The position numbers and the translations under genes are program-made. A DNA stretch of 32,564 bases from CAG-791 sp045113775 (GTDB lineage Bacteria > Bacillota > Clostridia > Lachnospirales > Lachnospiraceae): NCBI GenBank assembly GCA_045113775.1, contig JBGUJH010000165.1, positions 1-32,564 of the forward strand. Reading direction: 5' to 3'. Numbering within the stretch: position 1 is the first letter of the stretch; each line of letters opens with the position of its first letter. This document shows positions 8,086 through 15,700 of the stretch, in pieces. The notes beneath the pieces were generated by a model that did no database searches, was not told the origin of the DNA, and saw only the letters and a list, made by a program, of their open reading frames with translations.

Positions 8086-8114
8086 AGAGTACAGTCGAAG
8101 CAGAGAATTGTCAA
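8086..8114 (-). promoter_or_regulatory. Promoter of purF
   Basis: On the minus strand TTGACA (8114-8109) is followed after 17 bases by TACTCT (8091-8086), about 18 bases before the leader attenuator. The -10 is imperfect. Confidence 0.6.
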
Positions 8115-8127
8115 CGGGCGGAATCTT

Positions 8128-8190
8128 AGAAATTGACCTCTGAGGCATATTGGCCACACTTGGGACAAATAATCTCAGAGGTCAATTTCT
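8128..8190. repeat. Inverted pair of interspersed repeats between purF and amt
   Basis: AGAAATTGACCTCTGAG (8128-8144) is the exact reverse complement of CTCAGAGGTCAATTTCT (8174-8190), giving a 17-bp stem around a 29-base loop. The right arm, GACAAATAATCTCAGAGGTC (8164-8183), has the same shape as the copy at 3653-3672. It lies between two divergent promoters and may insulate them or simply be an insertion. Confidence 0.8.
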
Positions 8191-8253
8191 GAGAGAGTTC
8201 AGTTTTCTTTCTTTGTGCAAAGTGACGATAATTTCTGTTTGAAAAAATGTATA

Positions 8254-8265
8254 ATTGTATACAAT
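8254..8265. promoter_or_regulatory. Palindromic operator ATTGTATACAAT upstream of the amt promoter
   Basis: A perfect 12-base palindrome, preceded by GTATA, five bases upstream of the -35 box of amt. The same TTGTATACAA core, with the same GTATAA flank, precedes the glnN promoter at 10328-10337. The binding protein is unknown; a site just above -35 would suit an activator or a repressor. Confidence 0.65.
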
Positions 8266-8270
8266 ATTCT

Positions 8271-8298
8271 TTGACTTCCAGGGTGGGACGAGTATAAT
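8271..8298 (+). promoter_or_regulatory. Promoter of amt-glnK
   Basis: TTGACT (8271-8276) and TATAAT (8293-8298) are 16 bases apart, the same spacing as the glnN promoter. The leader begins about 8 bases later. Confidence 0.8.
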
Positions 8299-8309
8299 AA
8301 ACGACATAA

Positions 8310-8352
8310 AGCAAGGGCGCTGCAGGAGGATGAAATCCGGCAGTGCCTTTCT
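8310..8352 (+). promoter_or_regulatory. First leader hairpin of amt-glnK
   Basis: AGGGCGCTGC pairs with GCAGTGCCTT around an inner GGAT/ATCC stem, followed by TTCTT. The 5' arm contains AGC, loop AAGGGC, GCT, a hexaloop with A1 and G4 but only three stem pairs, so it is weaker than the other members. It may be a first attenuator in series with the next hairpin. Confidence 0.5.
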
Positions 8353-8371
8353 TAATTAATATATCTCATCA

Positions 8372-8413
8372 GGGCAAGGGAGTCCGGAACCGCAGGGTCC
8401 GGGCTCCTTTTTT
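8372..8413 (+). terminator. Leader attenuator of amt-glnK with ANTAR-type hexaloop
   Basis: GGAGTCCGGA (8379-8388) pairs fully with TCCGGGCTCC (8398-8407) and six Ts follow: a strong intrinsic terminator 70 bases before the amt start. The competing fold is GGGC (8372-8375), loop AAGGGA (8376-8381), GTCC (8382-8385), with A1 and G4. The two folds exclude each other, as expected for antitermination. Confidence 0.7.
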
Positions 8414-8483
8414 GGTATGGCAGGGTGCACGGCCACGTCGGAAAGGGGAGCCGTAAATGAGATAAAGAAAAGGAGGAAACACA

Positions 8484-10316
8484 ATGAACTACGATGTAAC
8501 AACTGTGATCTGGGTATTGGTTGCAAGCGCTCTGATCTACTTCATGCAGGCCGGTTTTGCCCTGTGTGAGGCGGGTCTTACGAGGGCAAAAAATACAGGC
8601 AATATTCTGATGAAGAACCTGATGGATTTCTGCATCGGAACGCCGTGTTATTGGCTGGTCGGGTTCGGGATCATGTTCGGAAGCACTGCACCGATCATCG
8701 GGCGGTTAGATCCTATGATCCGCGGGATCTATGGAGCCGAAAATACTGTGGTGCCTCAGACGATGCCGCTCTGGTGCTACGTGATCTTCCAGACCGTCTT
8801 CTGTGCGACCGCAGCGACGATCGTCTCGGGATCCATGGCGGAGCGCACGAACTTCAAGGCTTACTGCGTGTACTCGGCGGCTATCTCTCTTTTGATCTAT
8901 CCGATCGGAGGGCATTGGGCCTGGGGCGGCGGCTGGCTGTCGGGGCTGGGCTTTCACGATTTTGCCGGAAGTGCGGTAGTTCACAACGTGGGAGGCGCGA
9001 TCGCATGTCTGGGAGCATGGATGCTGGGACCCCGCATCGGCAAGTATGACAAGGACGGAAAAGTCAGGGCAATTCCGGGACACAACATGATGGCTGTGGC
9101 ACTGGGCGTCTTCATCCTGTGGTTCTGCTGGTTCGGTTTCAACGGAGGATCGACAGCTTCCATGGCGGATGGCGCGGATGCGTTCCACGCTTCGCTGGCA
9201 TTTATGAACACCAACCTGGCAGCGGCAGTGGCAACGGTCGTGGCCATGATCTTCACGTGGCTCCGATATGGAAAACCCGATGTCTCCATGACGCTCAACG
9301 CTTCTCTGGCAGGGCTTGTGGCGATCACGGCAGGCTGTGACTGTGTCTCCCCGTTTGGAGCGTTTGTGATCGGCGTTGTCGCTGGATTTCTGGTGGTTCT
9401 GTCGGTGGAGTTCTTTGACAACATCGCAAGGATCGACGACCCTGTAGGTGCCGTTTCAGTACACATGGTGAACGGTATCTGGGGAACGGTCGCGGTCGGA
9501 CTGTTCAGTACCGGTGAGGACGGCGTAATGAAGGGCCTGTTCTACGGAGGCGGCGCAAGGCTTTTGGGAGTACAGGCGCTCGGAATTGTCGCGATTGACG
9601 CATATGTTGTTATCACCATGTTTGTAGTGTTCAAGCTGATCGACCGCGTGATCGGGCTTCGCGTACCGGCTCAGGTCGAGATCGACGGACTGGATATGCA
9701 TGAACATGGCCTGGCCAGCGCTTACTCCGGCTTCTCCGTGAGTGACGTCTCCAACATGGTCATGGATGTCAACGAGAACACATTCCTGGGTGAAGGAGAG
9801 TATGCAAAAGCGTCAGAGGCACAGATCGGCGCGGCTGTGAAGGTCGCGGGTACGTCGGGAGCGTCAGGATCTGCCTGGAAAGATGTCGCGGCTTCTATAG
9901 TCTCGGGAAAGACGGCGGAAACTTCCGGAGAGCCGGCAGCATCAGGCTTCAGACCATCGACCGGAATGCACAGGATATCTATCATCTGCCGCATGAGCAA
10001 ATTTGACGAACTCAAGTCTGCGCTCAATGAACTGGGCGTGACCGGAATGACTATGTCGCAGGTCATGGGCTGCGGTATTCAGAAAGGTTCCGAAGAACGC
10101 TACAGAGGTGCGGTGGTCGATTCCACGCTGCTGCCTAAGGTAAAGGTGGAAGTGGTCGTCTCGAAGATCTCCGTGCAGAGTGTCATCGACGCTGCCAAGA
10201 AGGCACTGTACACTGGGCATATCGGCGATGGGAAGATCTTTGTGTACGACGTGACTAGAGTTGTTAAGGTCAGGACCGGCGAAGAAGATTTTGCAGCGCT
10301 GCAGGATGTGGAATAA
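8484..10316 (+). CDS. amt: Ammonium transporter fused to a PII signal protein (Amt-GlnK fusion)
   Basis: 610 residues with AAAAGGAGG 8 bases before the ATG. Residues 1 to about 400 are a full Amt/MEP/Rh channel with about 11 membrane helices. The twin histidines of the pore are H167 (VVHNVGG) and H327 (VSVHMVNG), and the family signature FAGSAVVHNVGGAIACLGAW is intact. A low-complexity linker of about 90 residues follows. From M495 on (MHRISIICRMSKFDELKSAL) there is a complete PII domain with QKGSEERYRGA, LPKVKVEVVV and TGHIGDGKIFVYDV. The T-loop is short: Y540 is kept (equivalent to Tyr46 of GlnB), but the usual uridylylated Tyr51 is missing, the loop reading AVVDST. The PII part should sense ATP/ADP and 2-oxoglutarate and plug its own channel, so uptake is regulated in cis. 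Promoter, operator and attenuator resemble those of glnN downstream. Confidence 0.95.
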   Translation: MNYDVTTVIWVLVASALIYFMQAGFALCEAGLTRAKNTGNILMKNLMDFCIGTPCYWLVGFGIMFGSTAPIIGRLDPMIRGIYGAENTVVPQTMPLWCYVIFQTVFCATAATIVSGSMAERTNFKAYCVYSAAISLLIYPIGGHWAWGGGWLSGLGFHDFAGSAVVHNVGGAIACLGAWMLGPRIGKYDKDGKVRAIPGHNMMAVALGVFILWFCWFGFNGGSTASMADGADAFHASLAFMNTNLAAAVATVVAMIFTWLRYGKPDVSMTLNASLAGLVAITAGCDCVSPFGAFVIGVVAGFLVVLSVEFFDNIARIDDPVGAVSVHMVNGIWGTVAVGLFSTGEDGVMKGLFYGGGARLLGVQALGIVAIDAYVVITMFVVFKLIDRVIGLRVPAQVEIDGLDMHEHGLASAYSGFSVSDVSNMVMDVNENTFLGEGEYAKASEAQIGAAVKVAGTSGASGSAWKDVAASIVSGKTAETSGEPAASGFRPSTGMHRISIICRMSKFDELKSALNELGVTGMTMSQVMGCGIQKGSEERYRGAVVDSTLLPKVKVEVVVSKISVQSVIDAAKKALYTGHIGDGKIFVYDVTRVVKVRTGEEDFAALQDVE

Positions 10317-10327
10317 AAAACGTATAA

Positions 10328-10337
10328 TTGTATACAA
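10328..10337. promoter_or_regulatory. Palindromic operator TTGTATACAA upstream of the glnN promoter
   Basis: Within GTATAATTGTATACAA, which is identical to the amt site (8249-8264). It begins 12 bases after the amt stop codon and ends 7 bases before -35 of glnN. Confidence 0.65.
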
Positions 10338-10344
10338 AATAGTG

Positions 10345-10372
10345 TTGACATTCATCCCGCTCTATGTATAAT
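10345..10372 (+). promoter_or_regulatory. Promoter of glnN
   Basis: TTGACA (10345-10350), 16-base spacer, TATAAT (10367-10372). Both hexamers match the sigma-A consensus fully. The leader hairpin begins 9 bases later, so transcription starts almost at its foot. Confidence 0.88.
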
Positions 10373-10381
10373 AATGACTCA

Positions 10382-10441
10382 AAGGCAAGGGTGTCTTAAC
10401 AGACGGTGACGACCGTCTTGTTAAGCACCCTTGCCTTTTTT
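10382..10441 (+). terminator. glnN leader attenuator with ANTAR-type hexaloop
   Basis: GGCAAGGGTG and CTTAACA pair with TTGTTAAG and CACCCTTGCC, followed by six or more Ts, giving a very stable terminator directly after the promoter and 57 bases before the start codon. Its 5' arm alternatively forms AAGGC (10382-10386), loop AAGGGT (10387-10392), GTCTT (10393-10397), with A1 and G4 and a G-U fourth pair. A second hairpin AGACGG, loop TGACGA, CCGTCT (10401-10418) follows after three bases. Two small hairpins in tandem competing with a terminator is the ANTAR target layout, although the second loop lacks A1/G4. Confidence 0.75.
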
Positions 10442-10498
10442 GATGTAACAGGTAATTGAACAGTTCTCTTCAGGAGAACTGCGGTAAGGAGGTAAATC

Positions 10499-12595
10499 AT
10501 GAACATCCCCGAAATCTACGGAAGCATGGTATTCAATGACAAAGTCATGCGGGAGCGTCTCCCGAAGGATATATACAAGGCAGTGCGCAAGACCAGCAAG
10601 AACGGCACTCACCTGGAACTGGACGTGGCCAACACAGTGGCCGCAGTCATGAAGGAGTGGGCAATCGAGAAGGGCGCGACCCACTTCACGCATTGGTTCC
10701 AGCCCATGACCGGCCTGACCGCCGAAAAACACGACGGTTTTATCTCCCCTACCGAAGACGGTCAGGTCATCATGGAGTTCTCCGGCAAGGAGCTCGTAAA
10801 GGGCGAGCCGGACGCCTCCAGTTTCCCGTCGGGCGGCCTCAGAGCTACTTTTGAAGCTCGCGGCTACACCGCATGGGATCCCAGCTCTCCGGCTTTTGTC
10901 AAGGACGGATCGCTCTACATTCCAACCGCGTTCTGCTCCTATGGCGGAGAAGCCCTGGACAAGAAGACCCCGCTCCTTCGTTCTATGGAAGCGCTCTCAG
11001 ACGCAGCTGTCAAAGTATTGCACCTTCTGGGCAACACCGCCGTCACCCATGTAGACACGACCGTCGGCTCTGAGCAGGAATACTTCCTGATCGACAAGGA
11101 ACTCTACAAGAAGAGAAAAGACCTGCTTCTTACCGGCCGCACGCTCATGGGAGCGCCCGCGCCTAAGGGACAGGAGATGGAGGATCACTATTTTGGCGTG
11201 CTCAAGCCCAAGGTATCCGAATATATGCACGCGCTGGACAAGGAGCTCTGGGAGCTCGGGGTGCCGGCAAAGACCAAGCACAACGAGGTCGCGCCGTCCC
11301 AGCATGAGCTGGCTCCGGTCTTCGAGACGGCCAACGTGGCGGTGGACCACAACCAGCTGACCATGGAAGTGATGAAGAAGGTGGCGGACCGATTCGGATA
11401 TGCCTGCCTGCTGCATGAGAAGCCCTTCGAGGGAATCAACGGCTCCGGCAAGCACAACAACTGGTCCATCAGCACCGATACCGGTGAGAACCTTCTGGAT
11501 CCCGGAAAGAAGCCGGGCGAGAACCTGCAGTTCCTGGTCTTCCTCATGGCTGTCATCACAGCAGTTGATGAGTATCAGGAAGTTCTGAGGATCTCGGTCG
11601 CGACAGCAGGAAACGACCACCGTCTCGGAGGAAACGAGGCGCCGCCCGCGATCATCTCGATGTTCGTCGGCGACGAGCTTGCCGAAGTTCTTCAGTCCAT
11701 CGAGGATGGCACTGCCGCACACAGCTCGGGCAAAAAACAGATGGGCATGGGCGCGCATGTGCTGCCGCACATCACCCGCGACACGACGGACAGGAACCGC
11801 ACTTCGCCGTTTGCTTTTACCGGCAACAAGTTCGAGTTCCGCATGCCGGGCAGCTCACTTTCCGTGGCTAACCCCAATATCGTGCTGAACACGGCAGTAG
11901 CCGAGGCGCTGACACAGATTTACGAGGCTCTTAATGACACGGCGCCGGAGGACCTGGATGAAGCAGTCCACGCGCTCCTTCGCAAGATGCTGGCAGAACA
12001 CAAAAGGATCCTCTTCAACGGCAACGGCTACACAGAGGAGTGGGTGGAAGAGGCAGCCCGAAGGGGACTCGCAAACCTCGCTTCCCTTCCGGATGCGATG
12101 CCGCACTTCATCTCAGAGAAGTCGCTTGACCTCTTTACGAAGCACAGGATCTTCACAAAAGAGGAAGTCTTCTCCAGATATGAGATTCTTCTTGAGAACT
12201 ACGCGAAGACAGTTCACATCGAGGCGCTCACTCTCATGGAGATGGTCCGCAAGGACTTCACGACAGGCCTTGTCCGCTACATGAAGGATGTGACGACCGA
12301 GGCGCTCAAGAAGAGAGACCTCCTTCCGGGCAGCAAGTGCAGTTACGAGAGCGATATTTTGAAGACGCTGGATGAGACCAGCGAGCAGATCCTGCTGGCT
12401 ATGGAAGCGCTGGCAGCGGACACTGCAAAGGCAGAGGGCATCGAGGACATCCTGGAGCAGGCCAAGTTCTACCATGAGACAGTGCTGGCGGAAATGGAAG
12501 TCCTGCGCAGCTGGACGGACAAGGCGGAAGCTATCATTCCGGATGAATATCTGCCTTATCCGACTTACGAGAAGATGCTGTTCTCACTCAGATGA
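10499..12595 (+). CDS. glnN: Glutamine synthetase type III (GlnN)
   Basis: 698 residues, the usual GSIII length, starting MNIPEIYGSMVFNDKVMRER behind AAGGAGG (10486-10492). GSIII signatures are present: HWFQPMTG near residue 60, a FPSGGLRATFEARGYTAWD segment, VGSEQEYFLID (metal-binding glutamates), KTKHNEVAPSQHELAPVFE, NGSGKHNNWS (catalytic His and Asn), and GNDHRLGGNEAPPAI. The enzyme makes glutamine from glutamate, ammonia and ATP as a dodecamer. It has its own promoter and attenuator and is followed after 111 bases of repeat-rich spacer by gltB. A second, type I synthetase gene lies further down, so this may be the main nitrogen-regulated form. Confidence 0.96.
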   Translation: MNIPEIYGSMVFNDKVMRERLPKDIYKAVRKTSKNGTHLELDVANTVAAVMKEWAIEKGATHFTHWFQPMTGLTAEKHDGFISPTEDGQVIMEFSGKELVKGEPDASSFPSGGLRATFEARGYTAWDPSSPAFVKDGSLYIPTAFCSYGGEALDKKTPLLRSMEALSDAAVKVLHLLGNTAVTHVDTTVGSEQEYFLIDKELYKKRKDLLLTGRTLMGAPAPKGQEMEDHYFGVLKPKVSEYMHALDKELWELGVPAKTKHNEVAPSQHELAPVFETANVAVDHNQLTMEVMKKVADRFGYACLLHEKPFEGINGSGKHNNWSISTDTGENLLDPGKKPGENLQFLVFLMAVITAVDEYQEVLRISVATAGNDHRLGGNEAPPAIISMFVGDELAEVLQSIEDGTAAHSSGKKQMGMGAHVLPHITRDTTDRNRTSPFAFTGNKFEFRMPGSSLSVANPNIVLNTAVAEALTQIYEALNDTAPEDLDEAVHALLRKMLAEHKRILFNGNGYTEEWVEEAARRGLANLASLPDAMPHFISEKSLDLFTKHRIFTKEEVFSRYEILLENYAKTVHIEALTLMEMVRKDFTTGLVRYMKDVTTEALKKRDLLPGSKCSYESDILKTLDETSEQILLAMEALAADTAKAEGIEDILEQAKFYHETVLAEMEVLRSWTDKAEAIIPDEYLPYPTYEKMLFSLR

Positions 12596-12599
12596 GGGC

Positions 12600-12679
12600 G
12601 ACCTCTGAGGTAGTTTGTTCATGAGGTGAGGGCGACCTCTGGGGTAGTTTGTTCACGGGTGTGAAAGACCCCAGAGGTC
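12600..12679. repeat. Interspersed repeats and hairpin between glnN and gltB
   Basis: Direct copies at 12600-12620 and 12634-12654 (period 34) are followed by an inverted half copy GACCCCAGAGGTC (12667-12679). GACCTCTGGGG at 12634-12644 and CCCCAGAGGTC at 12669-12679 form a perfect 11-bp stem. Almost the whole glnN-gltB spacer consists of this element. No T run follows, so it is not an obvious terminator. The 34-base period here, versus 33 inside genes, fits absence of coding constraint. Confidence 0.88.
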
Positions 12680-12706
12680 ACATTCTAATAAAACGAGGAA
12701 TCAGAC

Positions 12707-15700
12707 ATGTGGTACCAACAGGAACATGATGCATGCGGCATCGGAAGTATTGTGAATATCGACGGCAGAAAGGACCACAAAGTCCTGGACGACGCCCTGC
12801 ACATCGTGGAGAAGCTGGAGCACAGGGCCGGCAAGGACGCCACCGGCGAGGTGGGCGACGGCGTCGGCATCCTGACCCAGATTTCCCACAAATTCTTCAA
12901 GAAGGCTGCCGCTAAATCCGGGATCGATAAAGTGGCTAAGTCCGAAGAAGGCGACTATGGAGTCGGCATGTTCTTCCTGCCGCAGAACACACTTCGCAGG
13001 ACTCTCGCGAAGCGCATGTTCGAGGTGATCACGCAGAAAGAAGGCATGGAAGTCCTGGGCTGGCGCGATGTTCCTGTCCACGAGGAAATCCTCGGGAAAG
13101 CTGCAGTAGATTGTATGCCGTGCATCAGTCAGTGCTTTATCGGAAGGCCGGAGGGCGTTCAGAAAGGAATTGACTTTGACCGCAGGCTCTACGTCGTGAG
13201 AAGAGAGTTCGAGCAGTCCTCTGAGGATACTTATATCTGCTCGCTCTCTTCCAGGACGATCGTCTACAAGGGCATGTTCCTGGTCGGGCAGCTGCGCCGA
13301 TTCTACGACGACCTGCAGGACGAGAATTATGAGGCGGCGATCGCGATCGTGCACTCCAGGTTCTCGACAAATACGACGCCGTCCTGGCACCGCGCGCATC
13401 CCTACAGGATGATCGCCCACAACGGTGAGATCAACACGATCCGGGGAAATATCGACAGAATGCTGGCCAGAGAAGAGACGATGACGAGCCCTGTCATGCA
13501 GGACGATATAGATAAGATCTTTCCTGTCGTGGACCGTAGCGGATCGGATTCCGCCATGCTGGACAACACGCTGGAATTCCTCTATATGAACGGAATGCCT
13601 CTGGCTCTGGCCATGATGGTCATCATTCCCGAGCCCTGGAAGCACAATACTTTCATGAGTGAGGACAAGAAGGATTTCTATCATTACTATGCGACCATGA
13701 TGGAGCCCTGGGACGGCCCCGCGGCAATCCTTTTCTCCGACGGCGAAGTGCTGGGTGCCACACTGGACAGAAACGGCCTTCGTCCTTCAAGGTACTACAT
13801 CACGGATGACAACCGGCTGATCCTGTCCTCTGAGGTAGGTGTATTGGACATTGCCCCGGAGAGCATTGTCAAAAAAGCGCGCCTTGAACCGGGCCGCATT
13901 TTGCTGGTGGACACAAAGCAGAAGAGGATCATCTCCGATGAGGAGTGCAAGACTTATTACGCTGGCAGAAGTCCTTACGGCGAGTGGCTGGACAGGAACC
14001 TTCTGCACCTGAAGAGGCTTGCCATTCCCAACAGGAAGATCCCCGTTCACTCCCAGCAGGTCAGGGACCGCCTCTACAAGGTGTTCGGATACACCTATGA
14101 GGACGTTAAGGACCAGATCATGCCCATGGCGGAGAACGGCGTGGAGCCCACGCTCTCCATGGGACACGACGCGCCGCTCGCTGTTTTGTCCAAGGCGCAC
14201 CAGCTGCTGTTCAACTATTTCAAGCAGCTCTTTGCCCAGGTGACCAACCCGCCGATCGACTCCCTGAGGGAGAAAATAGTGACGGATACGACCGTCTATA
14301 TCGGCTCGGACGGCGATCTGCTCAGGGAGAAAAGCGGGAACTGCACGGTGCTTGAGGTCGACAATCCGATCTTGACCGGGGTGGACCTGCTCAAGATCCG
14401 CAGTCTCGACCGGCCGGGTTTCAAGGCGCAGACGATCTCCTTGCTCTTTTACAAGAACACTTCGTTGGAGAGAGCGCTGGACCAGCTCAATATCGCGGTG
14501 GACCGCGCGGCTGCGGCCGGCAGCAATATCCTGATCCTTTCCGACAGAGGCGTGGACGAGAACCATGTGCCGATTCCGTCTCTGCTGGCTGTTTCAAGCG
14601 TAGAGCAGCACCTGGTGCTGACTAAAAAGCGCACAGCCGTATCCCTGATCCTGGAGAGCGGCGAACCCAGGGACGTGCACCAGATCGCGACCCTGCTCGG
14701 CTTCGGCGCGCGGGCGGTCAACCCCTATCTGGCCCACGAGTGCATCGGGGAGCTGATCGAGCTGGGCATCCTCGACAAGGATTATCACACGGCGGTGGAA
14801 GACTACGACCACGCGCTTTTATACGGCGTCGTCAAAATAGCGGCGAAGATGGGCATTTCCACCCTGCAGTCCTATCAGTCCGCCCGTATTTTCGAGGCGA
14901 TCGGGCTGGGGAAGGATGTCATTGATCGATATTTTGCCGGAACAGTGAGCCGTGTGGGCGGAATCGGCATTGGGGAGATCGAGGAAGGCGTGGCTTTCCG
15001 GCACGATCACGCTTTTGACCCGCTGGGACTGGGCGTGGACGAGACGCTGGATTCGGTCGGTTTCCATTACCTCCGGAGTGGACGGGACAAGGAAGACCAC
15101 ATGTACAGCCCGGAGACCATCATCACGCTGCAGAGAGCGGTGCGGGAGGACTCCTACGAGAGATTCAGGGCTTATACGGACCTTGTGGACGATGCGGGAA
15201 GGCCGCACACTCTCCGCGGCCTTCTGGAATTCGTGCCGGCGGGCGACGCTGTTCCCCTTAATGAGGTGGAGCCCGCCGACGATATCGTCAAACACTTCAA
15301 GACCGGAGCTATGAGCTACGGCTCCCTTTCTGCCGAGGCACACGAGACGCTGGCGATTGCGATGAATTCCATCGGCGCGCGCTCCAACACCGGCGAGGGC
15401 GGAGAGCTCAGAGAGCGCTTCGGGACGGAGAAGAACAGCAAGATCAAACAGGTGGCTTCGGGAAGGTTCGGCGTCACAAGTGAATATCTGTGCAGCGCGG
15501 AAGAGATCCAGATCAAGATGGCGCAGGGCGCAAAGCCGGGCGAGGGCGGACATCTTCCGGGCAAAAAAGTGTATCCCTGGGTGGCCGAGACAAGATTTTC
15601 CACGCCGGGCGTGGCGCTGATCTCGCCGCCACCGCATCACGATATTTATTCAATCGAAGACCTGGCGCAGCTCATCTACGACCTCAAGAACGCCAACAGA

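Noticed and set aside
8126..8314. 62-residue minus-strand open frame with a CPKCG motif between purF and amt.
   Set aside because: It lies over the amt promoter and operator and the inverted repeat, has no ribosome site, and its CPKCG comes from the loop of the repeat pair.
12829..12845. GGC-AAGGAC-GCC in gltB looks like an ANTAR hexaloop.
   Set aside because: Only three stem pairs, inside a conserved coding segment (AGKDATGEVG), and no terminator next to it.
13818..13838. TCCTCTGAGGTAGGTG in gltB resembles the interspersed repeat.
   Set aside because: It codes LSSEVGVLDIAPE, a segment conserved in GltB proteins, so it is native sequence that matches by chance.
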